Assembly (NCBI RefSeq): GCF_900141915.1
Contig: NZ_FQZG01000012.1
Location: forward strand, 1-64,000
Reading direction: 5' to 3'
Source of the DNA: Tessaracoccus bendigoensis DSM 12906
Lineage (GTDB): Bacteria; Actinomycetota; Actinomycetes; Propionibacteriales; Propionibacteriaceae
DNA length: 64,000 nt
This document shows, piece after piece, positions 42,261-50,150 of the stretch. Position 1 is the stretch's first letter. Each line of letters starts with the position of its first letter. Below the pieces are notes generated by a model that saw only the letters and a program-made list of their open reading frames with translations, had not been told where the DNA came from and did not search any database. The position numbers were made by a program, and so were the translations under genes.

Positions 42261-42343
42261 GGCACCAGGGTGCCTGGCCCGGGCGCGGAGCGCCCACCTG
42301 ACCCCTGAGGCGGCCCCTCCCGCACCCGTCTCGGGGAGGGGCC
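42261..42343. other. Cluster of three perfect hairpins before the relaxase gene (candidate oriT)
   Basis: Within 83 bases: GGCACC-AG-GGTGCC (42261-42274, with an overlapping alternative CCAGG-GTG-CCTGG), GGGCGC-GGA-GCGCCC (42281-42295), and GGCCCCTCCC (42312-42321) with GGGAGGGGCC (42334-42343). Inverted repeats next to a relaxase gene are typical of an origin of transfer. The third hairpin also contains the GGGAGGGG ribosome site of the relaxase, so it may instead (or also) control its translation. No nick site is recognised. Confidence 0.45.
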
Positions 42344-42346
42344 GTC

Positions 42347-45300
42347 GTGGTGATGACTATCCGGGTCATGTCGTCCGGCAAGGGGTACGAATACCTGCTG
42401 AAGTCGGTAGTCGTCGGCGACGGCGACCGGGAGATGAGCAGCCCATTGACCCGGTACTACACCGAGACCGGGAGTCCGCCCGGCACCTGGGTCGGCACCG
42501 GCCTTCTGAGCCTCGACGACGGGCGCACCCCGGCATTGACCGAGGGCGACACCGTGACCGAGGAACACTTGGCCCGGCTCCTGGGTGAGGGCATCCACCC
42601 GATCACTGGCGAACGACTCGGCGCTCGGTTTCCGTCGTTGCAGCCTCCGCGCGAGCGGATTGCGGCCAGGGTTGCACGGCTCGACCCCGACTTGCGTGGC
42701 GAGGCGCGAGAGCAAGCGGTGCAACGCATCCGGGAGGAGGAGATTGCGAAGAAGCCGCGCACCGCCGTTGCGGGGTTCGATCTGACCTTCTCGCCGCCGA
42801 AGTCAGTGAGCGCGATCTGGGGCGTGGCTGATGCGGGCACGCAAGCTCTGATTGCGCAGGCGCATCACGCCGCGATGCGTGACACGATCGCGTTGCTGGA
42901 GGATCGCGTTGCGGTGACTCGGGTCGGCCGGGGCGGTGTGGCGCAGATGCCGATCGTGGGCGTGATCGCCACCGCGTTCGACCACTACGACTCCCGAGCC
43001 GCTGACCCGCAACTGCATACGCACGTCGTGGTGTCGAACAAGGTGCAGGGTCAGGATGGGCGCTGGCGCACCCTCAACTCGCGCCGCCTGCATAAGGCCG
43101 CTGTCGCTCTGTCGGAGTCGTACAACGCTCTTCTCACCGATCACACCGCGCGGCTGCTCGGCGTGACATGGGTGCCCGTCGACCGGGGCAAAGACCGCAA
43201 CACCGGCTGGGAGATCGAGGGCGTACCAGCGACGCTGATCGCGGAGTTCTCCCGCCGCACCACCGGAGGCAGCGACGCCGGCGAGGGCATCGAGCAGGTC
43301 AAGAATCGGCTGATCGAGCAGTACGTCGCCGAGCACGGGCGGCAGCCCTCGGCGGCGACGATCGCGAAGCTGCGGCAGCAGGCGACCTTGGAGACGAGGC
43401 CTGAGAAAGAACTGCACTCGCTGGCTGAGCTGACCGCCGATTGGCGTGCGCGGGCCGAGGTTTTGCTCGGCGAGGACGCACCCACATGGGCGCAGCACCT
43501 GCTCGACCGGGGTGCGAGCGAAGCGCGGCTGCGTGCGGACGATCTCGGGATGGAGCAGATCGAGGATCTCGCCTCCGTGGTGCTGATAAGCGTGGCGAAC
43601 CGGCGCGCAACCTGGGGGCGATGGAACCTGCACGCTGAGACGATGCGGCAGATCATGGGCGTCCGATTCGCTACCACCGATGACCGTCTCCGAGTGCTCG
43701 ATCAGATCGTCGCGCACGCCGAAGCCGAATCGCTCAGACTCACCCCGGAGTACGACCGCGCCGTGCCCGCTCATTACGTCGAGGGTGAGGGCAACAGGTT
43801 CCAGCCGGTCGATCAGATCGCCTACTCCTGTCAGGACATCCTCGACGCCGAACGGCGGCTCCTCACGCACAGCCAAGATGACGGTGGCCCGGTGCTTACC
43901 GCGCGGCTCGTCGCGCGGCACACTTCCCGCAAGATCGGGGGCGTAAGGCTCGATCCCGACCAGGCCGTCGCTATCACGCGCATCGCCCGTTCCGGGCTGA
44001 CCCTTGATCTGTTGGTCGGCCCGGCGGGTTCCGGCAAGACCACGGCGCTGCGCGCCCTGCACCGGGCGTGGACAGCGGCGCACGGCCGCGACTCGGTAAT
44101 CGGCCTTGCACCGTCAGCGGCTGCTGCCGAAGTGCTCGGCGAATCGCTCGGTGTGCGAGCGGAGAACACCGCGAAGTTCCTCTACGAACACCACCACGGG
44201 CGCTGGAACCTCGAAGCCGGGCAGCTCGTGCTTGTGGACGAGTCCTCCCTGGCCGGAACACTCGCACTCGATCGCATCACCGCGCATGCCGCCGAGGTCG
44301 GAGCCAAGGTCGTCCTCATCGGAGACTGGGCGCAACTCTCGGCAGTCGAGACGGGCGGAGCGTTCGGGATGCTCGTCCGCCACCGGCAAGGAGCACCCGA
44401 ACTGACCGATGTGCGCCGCTTCTACAACGAGTGGGAGAAGGCTGCGAGCCTCGGCCTGCGACACGGGAACACGGACGCGCTGGAGGACTACCAGGAGCGG
44501 GGCAGACTGCTCGACGGTGACGCCGAGGCGATGCTCGACAGCATCTATGAGACATGGCGCACCGATCGCGACCAGGGCTTGCGCACGCTGATGATCGCGG
44601 GCACCGGCGAGATGGTCGCTCAGCTCAACGAGCGTGCCCACGCCGACCTCATCGAAGCTGGGCAGGTTCAGGAGGATGGTGTGCGGCTGCATGACGGCAC
44701 CACCGCAGGCGTCGGCGATCTCGTCGTCACCCGGCTCAACGACCGCCGCTTGTCCACCGGGAGGACGTGGGTCAAGAACGGCGACCGCTGGCACGTCACC
44801 CACCGCTACGACGACGGATCCCTCGCCGTGCGCCGGTTGGGGCGCGGCGACAAGCCCCACGGCAAAGCTCTCGTGCTGCCCGCGAAGTACGTCCGCGAGG
44901 AACTCGAACTTGGCTACGCCTCCACTGTCCACCGAGCTCAGGGAGCCAGCGTGGACACCGCGCACGCGCTCGTCGATCCCGAAGCCTCGTCGCGGGAGTT
45001 GTTCTATGTGGCGATGACGCGCGGCAAGCACCGCAACCACGCCTATGTCATCGTGCCCGACCCGCACGAGATCGAGGCGCATCTCGACCAGCCCGAGCCA
45101 CTGACCGTGGCGGACCGGCTCGCCAAGATACTCGCCCGCACTGACGCTGACCTCTCCGCCACCGAAACCCTCGAGCTCGAGGTCGACCGACACGCCTCGC
45201 TGTCCACGTTGCTCGCCGAGTACGAACTGCTCGCCCGCGAAGCGCAGACCGAACGATGGGCAACTCTCCTCGATGTTGCCCCCTTCCCCGAGAACGTGGC

Positions 45301-45916
45301 CGACGACGTGTTCACCAGCCCCTACTACGAACGCCTCGAAGCAGCCCTCGCCCGCCACGAGGCCGCCGGCCATCTCGCATCCGTCGCGCTCACCGCGCTC
45401 GCACCGAGGCTCACGCCCGGCGAAGACCGAGCCGACCCAGCCGCGCAGCTCGCCGCCACGCTCGACCAAGCCACCCAGCAACTACCGCCCGGCAAACGAA
45501 CCAGAGTACGAGTCGCCGGACTCATCCCAACGCCCGCAGAGCCGATCGCGGAGGACATGCAGACCGCACTCACCCAACGGCAGGCACTCATCGAGACTGC
45601 CGCTCGCGGACTCGTGCGAGACGCCCAAGAAGCGGAAGCCGCATGGGTAGTGCGGCTCGGGCAACCCAGCGCCCGCCCCGAGGCGAAAGAACGGTGGGAA
45701 GTACACGCCTCCACGGTCGCGCTGTACCGCTACCGCCACGAGATCACCAGCGCCTCCCCTTTGGGCGAGGCCAAAGACGCCATAAGTGCAGATCAGTTCG
45801 CTGAATACCGTGCGGCACTGAACGCGCAGTCCCAAGCGGCAAGAGTTGTTCGGCAGCGTGAGCCAGAAGTGCTGCAAACTCGTTATCAGAAAGGAAAAGT
45901 GTCACGCCGTCGCTAG
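42347..45916 (+). CDS. MobF-family conjugative relaxase/helicase (TraA/TrwC-like)
   Basis: 1189 residues. N-terminal TrwC relaxase: candidate catalytic tyrosines Y37/Y38, FDLTFSPPKSVSAIWG (~144-159) and the metal-binding histidines in FDHYDSRAADPQLHTHVVVS (H213, H224, H226). Then an SF1 helicase: Walker A VGPAGSGKTTAL (~555-566), VLVDESSLAG, and the late motif GYASTVHRAQGASVDTA. The C-terminal ~250 residues are helical. It nicks oriT, stays bound to the 5' end and unwinds the strand for transfer through TraG. It is transcribed opposite to the transfer operon. Starts at 42347, 42350 (GTG) or 42353 (ATG) are all possible after GGGAGGGG. Confidence 0.93.
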   Translation: MVMTIRVMSSGKGYEYLLKSVVVGDGDREMSSPLTRYYTETGSPPGTWVGTGLLSLDDGRTPALTEGDTVTEEHLARLLGEGIHPITGERLGARFPSLQPPRERIAARVARLDPDLRGEAREQAVQRIREEEIAKKPRTAVAGFDLTFSPPKSVSAIWGVADAGTQALIAQAHHAAMRDTIALLEDRVAVTRVGRGGVAQMPIVGVIATAFDHYDSRAADPQLHTHVVVSNKVQGQDGRWRTLNSRRLHKAAVALSESYNALLTDHTARLLGVTWVPVDRGKDRNTGWEIEGVPATLIAEFSRRTTGGSDAGEGIEQVKNRLIEQYVAEHGRQPSAATIAKLRQQATLETRPEKELHSLAELTADWRARAEVLLGEDAPTWAQHLLDRGASEARLRADDLGMEQIEDLASVVLISVANRRATWGRWNLHAETMRQIMGVRFATTDDRLRVLDQIVAHAEAESLRLTPEYDRAVPAHYVEGEGNRFQPVDQIAYSCQDILDAERRLLTHSQDDGGPVLTARLVARHTSRKIGGVRLDPDQAVAITRIARSGLTLDLLVGPAGSGKTTALRALHRAWTAAHGRDSVIGLAPSAAAAEVLGESLGVRAENTAKFLYEHHHGRWNLEAGQLVLVDESSLAGTLALDRITAHAAEVGAKVVLIGDWAQLSAVETGGAFGMLVRHRQGAPELTDVRRFYNEWEKAASLGLRHGNTDALEDYQERGRLLDGDAEAMLDSIYETWRTDRDQGLRTLMIAGTGEMVAQLNERAHADLIEAGQVQEDGVRLHDGTTAGVGDLVVTRLNDRRLSTGRTWVKNGDRWHVTHRYDDGSLAVRRLGRGDKPHGKALVLPAKYVREELELGYASTVHRAQGASVDTAHALVDPEASSRELFYVAMTRGKHRNHAYVIVPDPHEIEAHLDQPEPLTVADRLAKILARTDADLSATETLELEVDRHASLSTLLAEYELLAREAQTERWATLLDVAPFPENVADDVFTSPYYERLEAALARHEAAGHLASVALTALAPRLTPGEDRADPAAQLAATLDQATQQLPPGKRTRVRVAGLIPTPAEPIAEDMQTALTQRQALIETAARGLVRDAQEAEAAWVVRLGQPSARPEAKERWEVHASTVALYRYRHEITSASPLGEAKDAISADQFAEYRAALNAQSQAARVVRQREPEVLQTRYQKGKVSRRR

Positions 45917-45962
45917 CTGGACGGAAGGAGCATGAGAGCAAACCATCACGCGCTAGACAAAC

Positions 45963-48524
45963 TCACGAATCAGATGATGCTGCGCGGACCCGTGCCCGCC
46001 GTAACACCTCGTTCACCTCGCGCACAATCATCGCTGGGACGCCAATCGAGCTGAGATCCTGTTCTTTGAGCCATTCGAGGACTTCAGGCGTTGTGAGACT
46101 TCCATCGGCGATGAACTCGGATACTTGGATCGTTGCGGTACGGGATAAGCCCAAAGACATGAGGGAAACGTCGGTTGGCCTAGAGACCCCCAACTCAAGC
46201 ATCATTGTAACGTCAGGACGTGCAGGCGAGTCTGCATCCGGTGGAGCAATCAAGTCAACGATATCTGCGTAACACGCCAAATACTTCGGGGCTCTGAATC
46301 GAGCGACTTGCTCAACGTCATCCAGCACAGCGCGGATACACTTCGCGCTACTAAAGGTGTCGGGCTTGTGATTCCGCTCATACTCAATTCGTTCAGACAC
46401 GAGCCAAGGGATTGGACGACCCCTCATCCAGTTCAAGAGCAAGACCGACAGGCGCGCCCGATTCCCTGGAACTCCAAAACCAGCCAGCATGTTCCGTTCG
46501 CATCGAGCCAAGACACGCACAAGTCTTTCGAACGCGCCCTCGTCATGCGGAGAGAGGAGCGGCAAGGTATCTGGATCCTTTGTGCGGAGATCATTCAGCA
46601 GCCGCTGCATCGCTTGCGGATTAATACCGGGGTGCGATCTACGGATCTGTTCTGGGACTTGCAGTTCCGCTTCCTTGAGTTCAAACGCGCCAACTAGAGC
46701 CGTTGCCTCATCCGCAGATAGCGCTCGGAGAGCCACCGAGTCCTCTCCCCGGGCAGCCGCGTCAAACAGGTGCGCGGCCAGGGCCTCAAGATCCTCGTCC
46801 TTCTTGACCCCACGTTCATGTTCGCCGTCTCTCATAATGAACTCGGAGACCCGTCGAGAATCGATGATTTTGGCCTCAGTTGCGAACGTGATGCGACCGC
46901 TGGCTCGCTGCATCGGTGCAGGATTTGTCCAGCCTCCGTTAGCACGGGTGCCAATGCAGATAATGTTCCCCGCAAACTCGGCACCCCACCGACCTGCGCG
47001 ACCGGCAAGGTTCCAGAAATCAAATGGCGTCATCGGGTTGCCCTTACCGCGCCGCGGATTCATGATCCAAATGTTCGTGCACGGCAAGTTCACCCCCTCC
47101 AGAAGCGTCGAAGTGCAGACCAGGAACCGGATCAATCCAGCCCGGTAGAGTTCCTCGACGCCTTGCCGAACCGGTTGGGGCATATTTCCATAATGGAAAG
47201 CGACTCCACGGGCTACTACCTCGGACAAGAGGTAAGTCGAATGGACTGACTTACGGATAAGGTCTTGGAGTTCTGATATTCGGGGATCGACCAGCTCTGC
47301 TTCAGGGCCGAGGTACTCGAAGATCTGCTTTGCACAGGTCTCAGCGTCGGCGGGAGTGTTCGCATAGACGATGTTCAGCGCCTGCGGGCCGGAGAGCTGG
47401 GCGGGAAGAGCAGCGAGACGCTTTGATCTTGGGTGAGGTTCTTCGCTCAGGGAGACTTCCGCAATCGTTCGCATCTCACCATTTTCCGCACGTTCAACTG
47501 TCCACTTCGGCGCGTGGCGGGGTATGGGATTTACCCAGTAGAGGTTCTGGCTGACGCTGGGTATTGGCGAAATGAACGCGTGTGTTCGGTCCTCATTGGT
47601 AGACCTGGTGAGAAGCTCCTCAGGGTTTTCCGTCATAGGGCTCGCGAAAACCGCTTTCAAGTCCGAGTTTCGACGCAGTGCCTCCTGAAGAACCTCTTCC
47701 AAAAGGATTCCTCGGTAGCCCTCTCCGATTTTCTGCGCTTCATCAAAGAAGACGGCGGTAGGCCTAAGGTCGGGAAAACGGTCAAGAGTAATCTGCGCCC
47801 GCTCTTGCGTCATCACCAGGATTCGAGAGCCATCGCTCGTAAAGCTGCTGTCCCAAGGAATGGAGTGAATATGTACTGAGTTTAGTTCGGGCTCGTCCAA
47901 GAGCTCCTTAGACACCTCGTCAACCAACGCTCTCGTCGGTATCACATATAAAACGACTGCCTCTTCGTCGGTGACTGCCTGGTCAATCACCCACCGCTTC
48001 ACCACGTACGATTTTCCTGCGGAGGTTGGTGCCGAAACGCTCAGCCATCCGTTTGTCCGGGCTTCTCGCCAGAATCGCTTCTGAAAATCGCTACCAAGAA
48101 ACGGTTCACCGGCCGCTGGCTGAATCGTATGCTCAAGCTTTGCAGCGATGGAATCGAGACGCAGAGGAAGAGGGAGCGCGTTCCGATAGGACTCGCTGAT
48201 CCGCTGGCGCTTCATGGCTAGCGTGATGGATGGCCAGTTACCGAACCTTTCCAGAAGGAGAGCGGCTGCCGCCTTGTTCTCAGGAGTGCTGGCTGACGAT
48301 TGCAATGCTCCAAAAGTAATCTCCATGACGGCTTGCTGAACCGAAGCGCTTCCGTCTTCATCAAGGGCGCTCGTAAGGAAGAGCGCCAAGTCCCAGTCAA
48401 TATCAGATCGTGTTGACCCAAAAGTTGCGGAGGGGAAAGCTGAACGGTCAAAATCTTCCAGCACCGCGCGCCGAAGATCCTTGAAGACTTCTGAATCTAG
48501 TATTTCATCATTGATCTCAGTCAT
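45963..48524 (-). CDS. hamB: Hachiman defence helicase HamB
   Basis: 853 residues. SF2 helicase: Walker A SAPTSAGKS (~164-172), DEAQ box FFDEAQKIGEG (~259-269), motif III-like FASPM, then TSTLLEGVNLPC (~471-482) and the Ski2-like motif VI NLAGRAGRWG (~505-514). Its start overlaps the end of the upstream hamA by eight bases. In Hachiman the helicase surveys DNA and releases the HamA nuclease on sensing phage-type damage. The C-terminal ~330 residues are helical. The gene is distinctly less GC-rich than the element around it, pointing to separate acquisition. Confidence 0.88.
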   Translation of the reverse strand: MTEINDEILDSEVFKDLRRAVLEDFDRSAFPSATFGSTRSDIDWDLALFLTSALDEDGSASVQQAVMEITFGALQSSASTPENKAAAALLLERFGNWPSITLAMKRQRISESYRNALPLPLRLDSIAAKLEHTIQPAAGEPFLGSDFQKRFWREARTNGWLSVSAPTSAGKSYVVKRWVIDQAVTDEEAVVLYVIPTRALVDEVSKELLDEPELNSVHIHSIPWDSSFTSDGSRILVMTQERAQITLDRFPDLRPTAVFFDEAQKIGEGYRGILLEEVLQEALRRNSDLKAVFASPMTENPEELLTRSTNEDRTHAFISPIPSVSQNLYWVNPIPRHAPKWTVERAENGEMRTIAEVSLSEEPHPRSKRLAALPAQLSGPQALNIVYANTPADAETCAKQIFEYLGPEAELVDPRISELQDLIRKSVHSTYLLSEVVARGVAFHYGNMPQPVRQGVEELYRAGLIRFLVCTSTLLEGVNLPCTNIWIMNPRRGKGNPMTPFDFWNLAGRAGRWGAEFAGNIICIGTRANGGWTNPAPMQRASGRITFATEAKIIDSRRVSEFIMRDGEHERGVKKDEDLEALAAHLFDAAARGEDSVALRALSADEATALVGAFELKEAELQVPEQIRRSHPGINPQAMQRLLNDLRTKDPDTLPLLSPHDEGAFERLVRVLARCERNMLAGFGVPGNRARLSVLLLNWMRGRPIPWLVSERIEYERNHKPDTFSSAKCIRAVLDDVEQVARFRAPKYLACYADIVDLIAPPDADSPARPDVTMMLELGVSRPTDVSLMSLGLSRTATIQVSEFIADGSLTTPEVLEWLKEQDLSSIGVPAMIVREVNEVLRRARVRAASSDS

Positions 48525-49497
48525 CGCTCGCCAGACCTAGTGCCGAAAGGGTCAACTTCCGAAACTGACTTACATTAGTGAATGGGACCATAAAGAAGTC
48601 TATTTCGAAACGTTCAAGTTTTTGGTTGCCGACGTGAGTACCTAGATGCTCCGACCACGAAGCAATCAGCTTATGGATGGAGTCATCATCTTTGATGTCA
48701 CTGGACGCAACGTAGCCCGGGTACTGCGCGAGGTCGAACCCAACCAAGCACGATGCGCGCAGTTCCAGGAGATTCCATTCGGGATTCTTTTTGATGAAGA
48801 ACCGAACCATTGTGTTCTTAAGCTCTTGGCCCTCGACATCAAGGTTGTCTCGCACCAAACCCAGATCCCTGGATGCGTTTTTCCTGCTGGGATCGGTCAT
48901 GAAAGGGGCAACAGAGTCAAGGCATTCGCGTACGGCTGCCGCGCGATCCGCGTGGATCTTTGACTCGCCCCAATAGATTGCCAAGCCTCGTTCGGTCTTC
49001 TTAGCGTGTACGCCATCAGCGCCGTGGTAGTGAACCATGTTTGCGGTTTTCAGACTCATCTTGCTTAGGATTTGTGGCGCCCCTAGCACACGTTCAGTAA
49101 GCAAGTAGAGGAGGAGTTCGCCTGCTTCGCCGGAGGTCGTGCTCTCCACAAAGAGATCTACCGCTTCTTTTCGCAAGGCGTTGGAAGCTTCTTGGGAACC
49201 TGTTCTGATTTGTTCTTCGAGCGCTTCGGCACGCCGTTCACGAGGGATGCAATAGTCCGTCACGAGGTTCGCTAGAAACTCTGCAAGCTTCGACTCCTGA
49301 AATATCCCGTTAACGTCTGCTGGAATCAGATGAGTCCTCAGATGAGTCTTAATGTCGGGTAGGTTTACTGTCTCACCCACGGTGATCAGATAGCCTTCGA
49401 GGGTGTCCGCCCCCTGACGAGGCGCAAGACCCCGGAGGTCAAGTTCACCGGAGATCTGGGAGGTCGAGCCTTCGATCGGCTCCGTGGCTTCAGTCAC
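48517..49497 (-). CDS. hamA: Hachiman defence nuclease HamA (DUF1837)
   Basis: 326 residues from a GTG with a weak AGG site. The N-terminus LEGYLITVGETVNLPDIKTH is the conserved DUF1837 opening. A PD-(D/E)xK-like active site can be read as SGEAGE (122-127), HGADGVH (158-164) and YWGESK (175-180, the E-x-K pair E178/K180). HamA is the DNA-degrading effector held in check by HamB. The order hamA-hamB with overlap is the standard operon of the system. No third gene is seen. Both genes look recently acquired by base composition. Confidence 0.88.
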   Translation of the reverse strand: MTEATEPIEGSTSQISGELDLRGLAPRQGADTLEGYLITVGETVNLPDIKTHLRTHLIPADVNGIFQESKLAEFLANLVTDYCIPRERRAEALEEQIRTGSQEASNALRKEAVDLFVESTTSGEAGELLLYLLTERVLGAPQILSKMSLKTANMVHYHGADGVHAKKTERGLAIYWGESKIHADRAAAVRECLDSVAPFMTDPSRKNASRDLGLVRDNLDVEGQELKNTMVRFFIKKNPEWNLLELRASCLVGFDLAQYPGYVASSDIKDDDSIHKLIASWSEHLGTHVGNQKLERFEIDFFMVPFTNVSQFRKLTLSALGLASDD

Positions 49498-49823
49498 TTG
49501 CCTAACCTGCTAAAGCTATTCGCAAGACAGCACATCTAGCCTTAAGCGGTTCAGGGGGCTCATCCGTGACCTTCTTCACCAACGTCTCCGTTCTGGCGAA
49601 CGGCCACGACGTGTGCAGGTCGCCTAGCTCAATGAGAATGACATAGCACGTTCACTCTAGTTGCCCTGCCGCGCAACGTCCCGCCGACACGCTAGGCGTA
49701 GCGGCGACGGGACACAACCCTGCGCTCCTAGGCACCAAAGTCCGTGCGCTGTCTGGGGATCCGCCGTAGATCGTGTGGGTCACACCCGCGTATGCTGCGC
49801 CGCCAGCCGTGCCATGCCCGGTC
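49498..49823. other. Intergenic region at the probable right end of E2
   Basis: 326 bases without a convincing gene. The hamA promoter must lie at its left edge (minus strand; A+T-rich around 49505-49520). The element/chromosome junction is probably here or just to the right. A GGGGGC at 49554-49559 matches six bases of the tRNA-Arg end but is too short to call an attachment site. Confidence 0.5.
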
Positions 49824-50111
49824 CTATCGGATGTCCTTCGTGTACCGCCACACCGTGCTCCGGTGCTTGTCGAACCTCTCGGCGATGGAGCGTACACTCT
49901 CGCCGCTGGCCTTCGCGGTTCTAATAGCGTCCACTTCCTCCGGCGTGGGAGGCGTTCTAGGTGGTCTGCTCGGCTCTCTGACGACCTCAAAGTCGTCCTC
50001 CCGCTGAGGAGCTCCGCCGTCGCGGATGCCCAGCCTCGCTTGGTTCCACACCGCTTCTAGCCGATCGAACCGCTGCTGTACGTTCGGTTTGAGTCCAGCG
50101 GGGAGCGCCAA
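49824..50111 (-). pseudogene. Helix-turn-helix remnant, recombinase/resolvase C-terminal-like
   Basis: About 95 codons read LKPNVQQRFDRLEAVWNQAR, then a linker, and TPEEVDAIRTAKASGESVRSIAERFDKHRSTVWRYTKDIR, a resolvase-type (Hin-like) helix-turn-helix. There is no catalytic domain before it; the frame runs upstream into the start of the next gene on the other strand. A TTG at 50111 is the nearest possible start. Most likely the truncated end of a recombinase or a small HTH protein near the element boundary. Confidence 0.5.
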
Positions 50112-50150
50112 CGGAGGGTGATGGGTCGCCCCCGGCCCCTCGCCGCTACC

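Larger units (their letters stand above)
13767..49800 (-). mobile_element. Integrative conjugative element E2 (right end approximate)
   Basis: A largely minus-strand block running from the 3' end of tRNA-Arg through serine recombinase, SSB, helicase, a complete set of type IV secretion genes, ParB, prim-pol primase, a resistance-type operon, a MobF relaxase and a Hachiman defence pair. The left edge is fixed by the tRNA. The right edge was not found: the next clearly chromosomal gene starts near 50.15 kb, and serine recombinases leave only a very short core repeat. Anything between 49.5 and 50.1 kb is possible. Confidence 0.85.

Noticed and set aside
42098-42301. 67-codon plus-strand frame in the ABC-F/relaxase gap
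   Set aside because: No ribosome site, Arg-rich start, and it crosses two of the hairpins; more likely regulatory DNA.
49554-49559. GGGGGC as possible right attachment core of E2
   Set aside because: Six bases shared with the tRNA-Arg end are expected by chance in this GC-rich DNA; flanking bases do not match.
49652-49990. 112-codon minus-strand frame near the E2 right end
   Set aside because: Ser/Arg/Gly-rich and overlaps the better supported helix-turn-helix frame.
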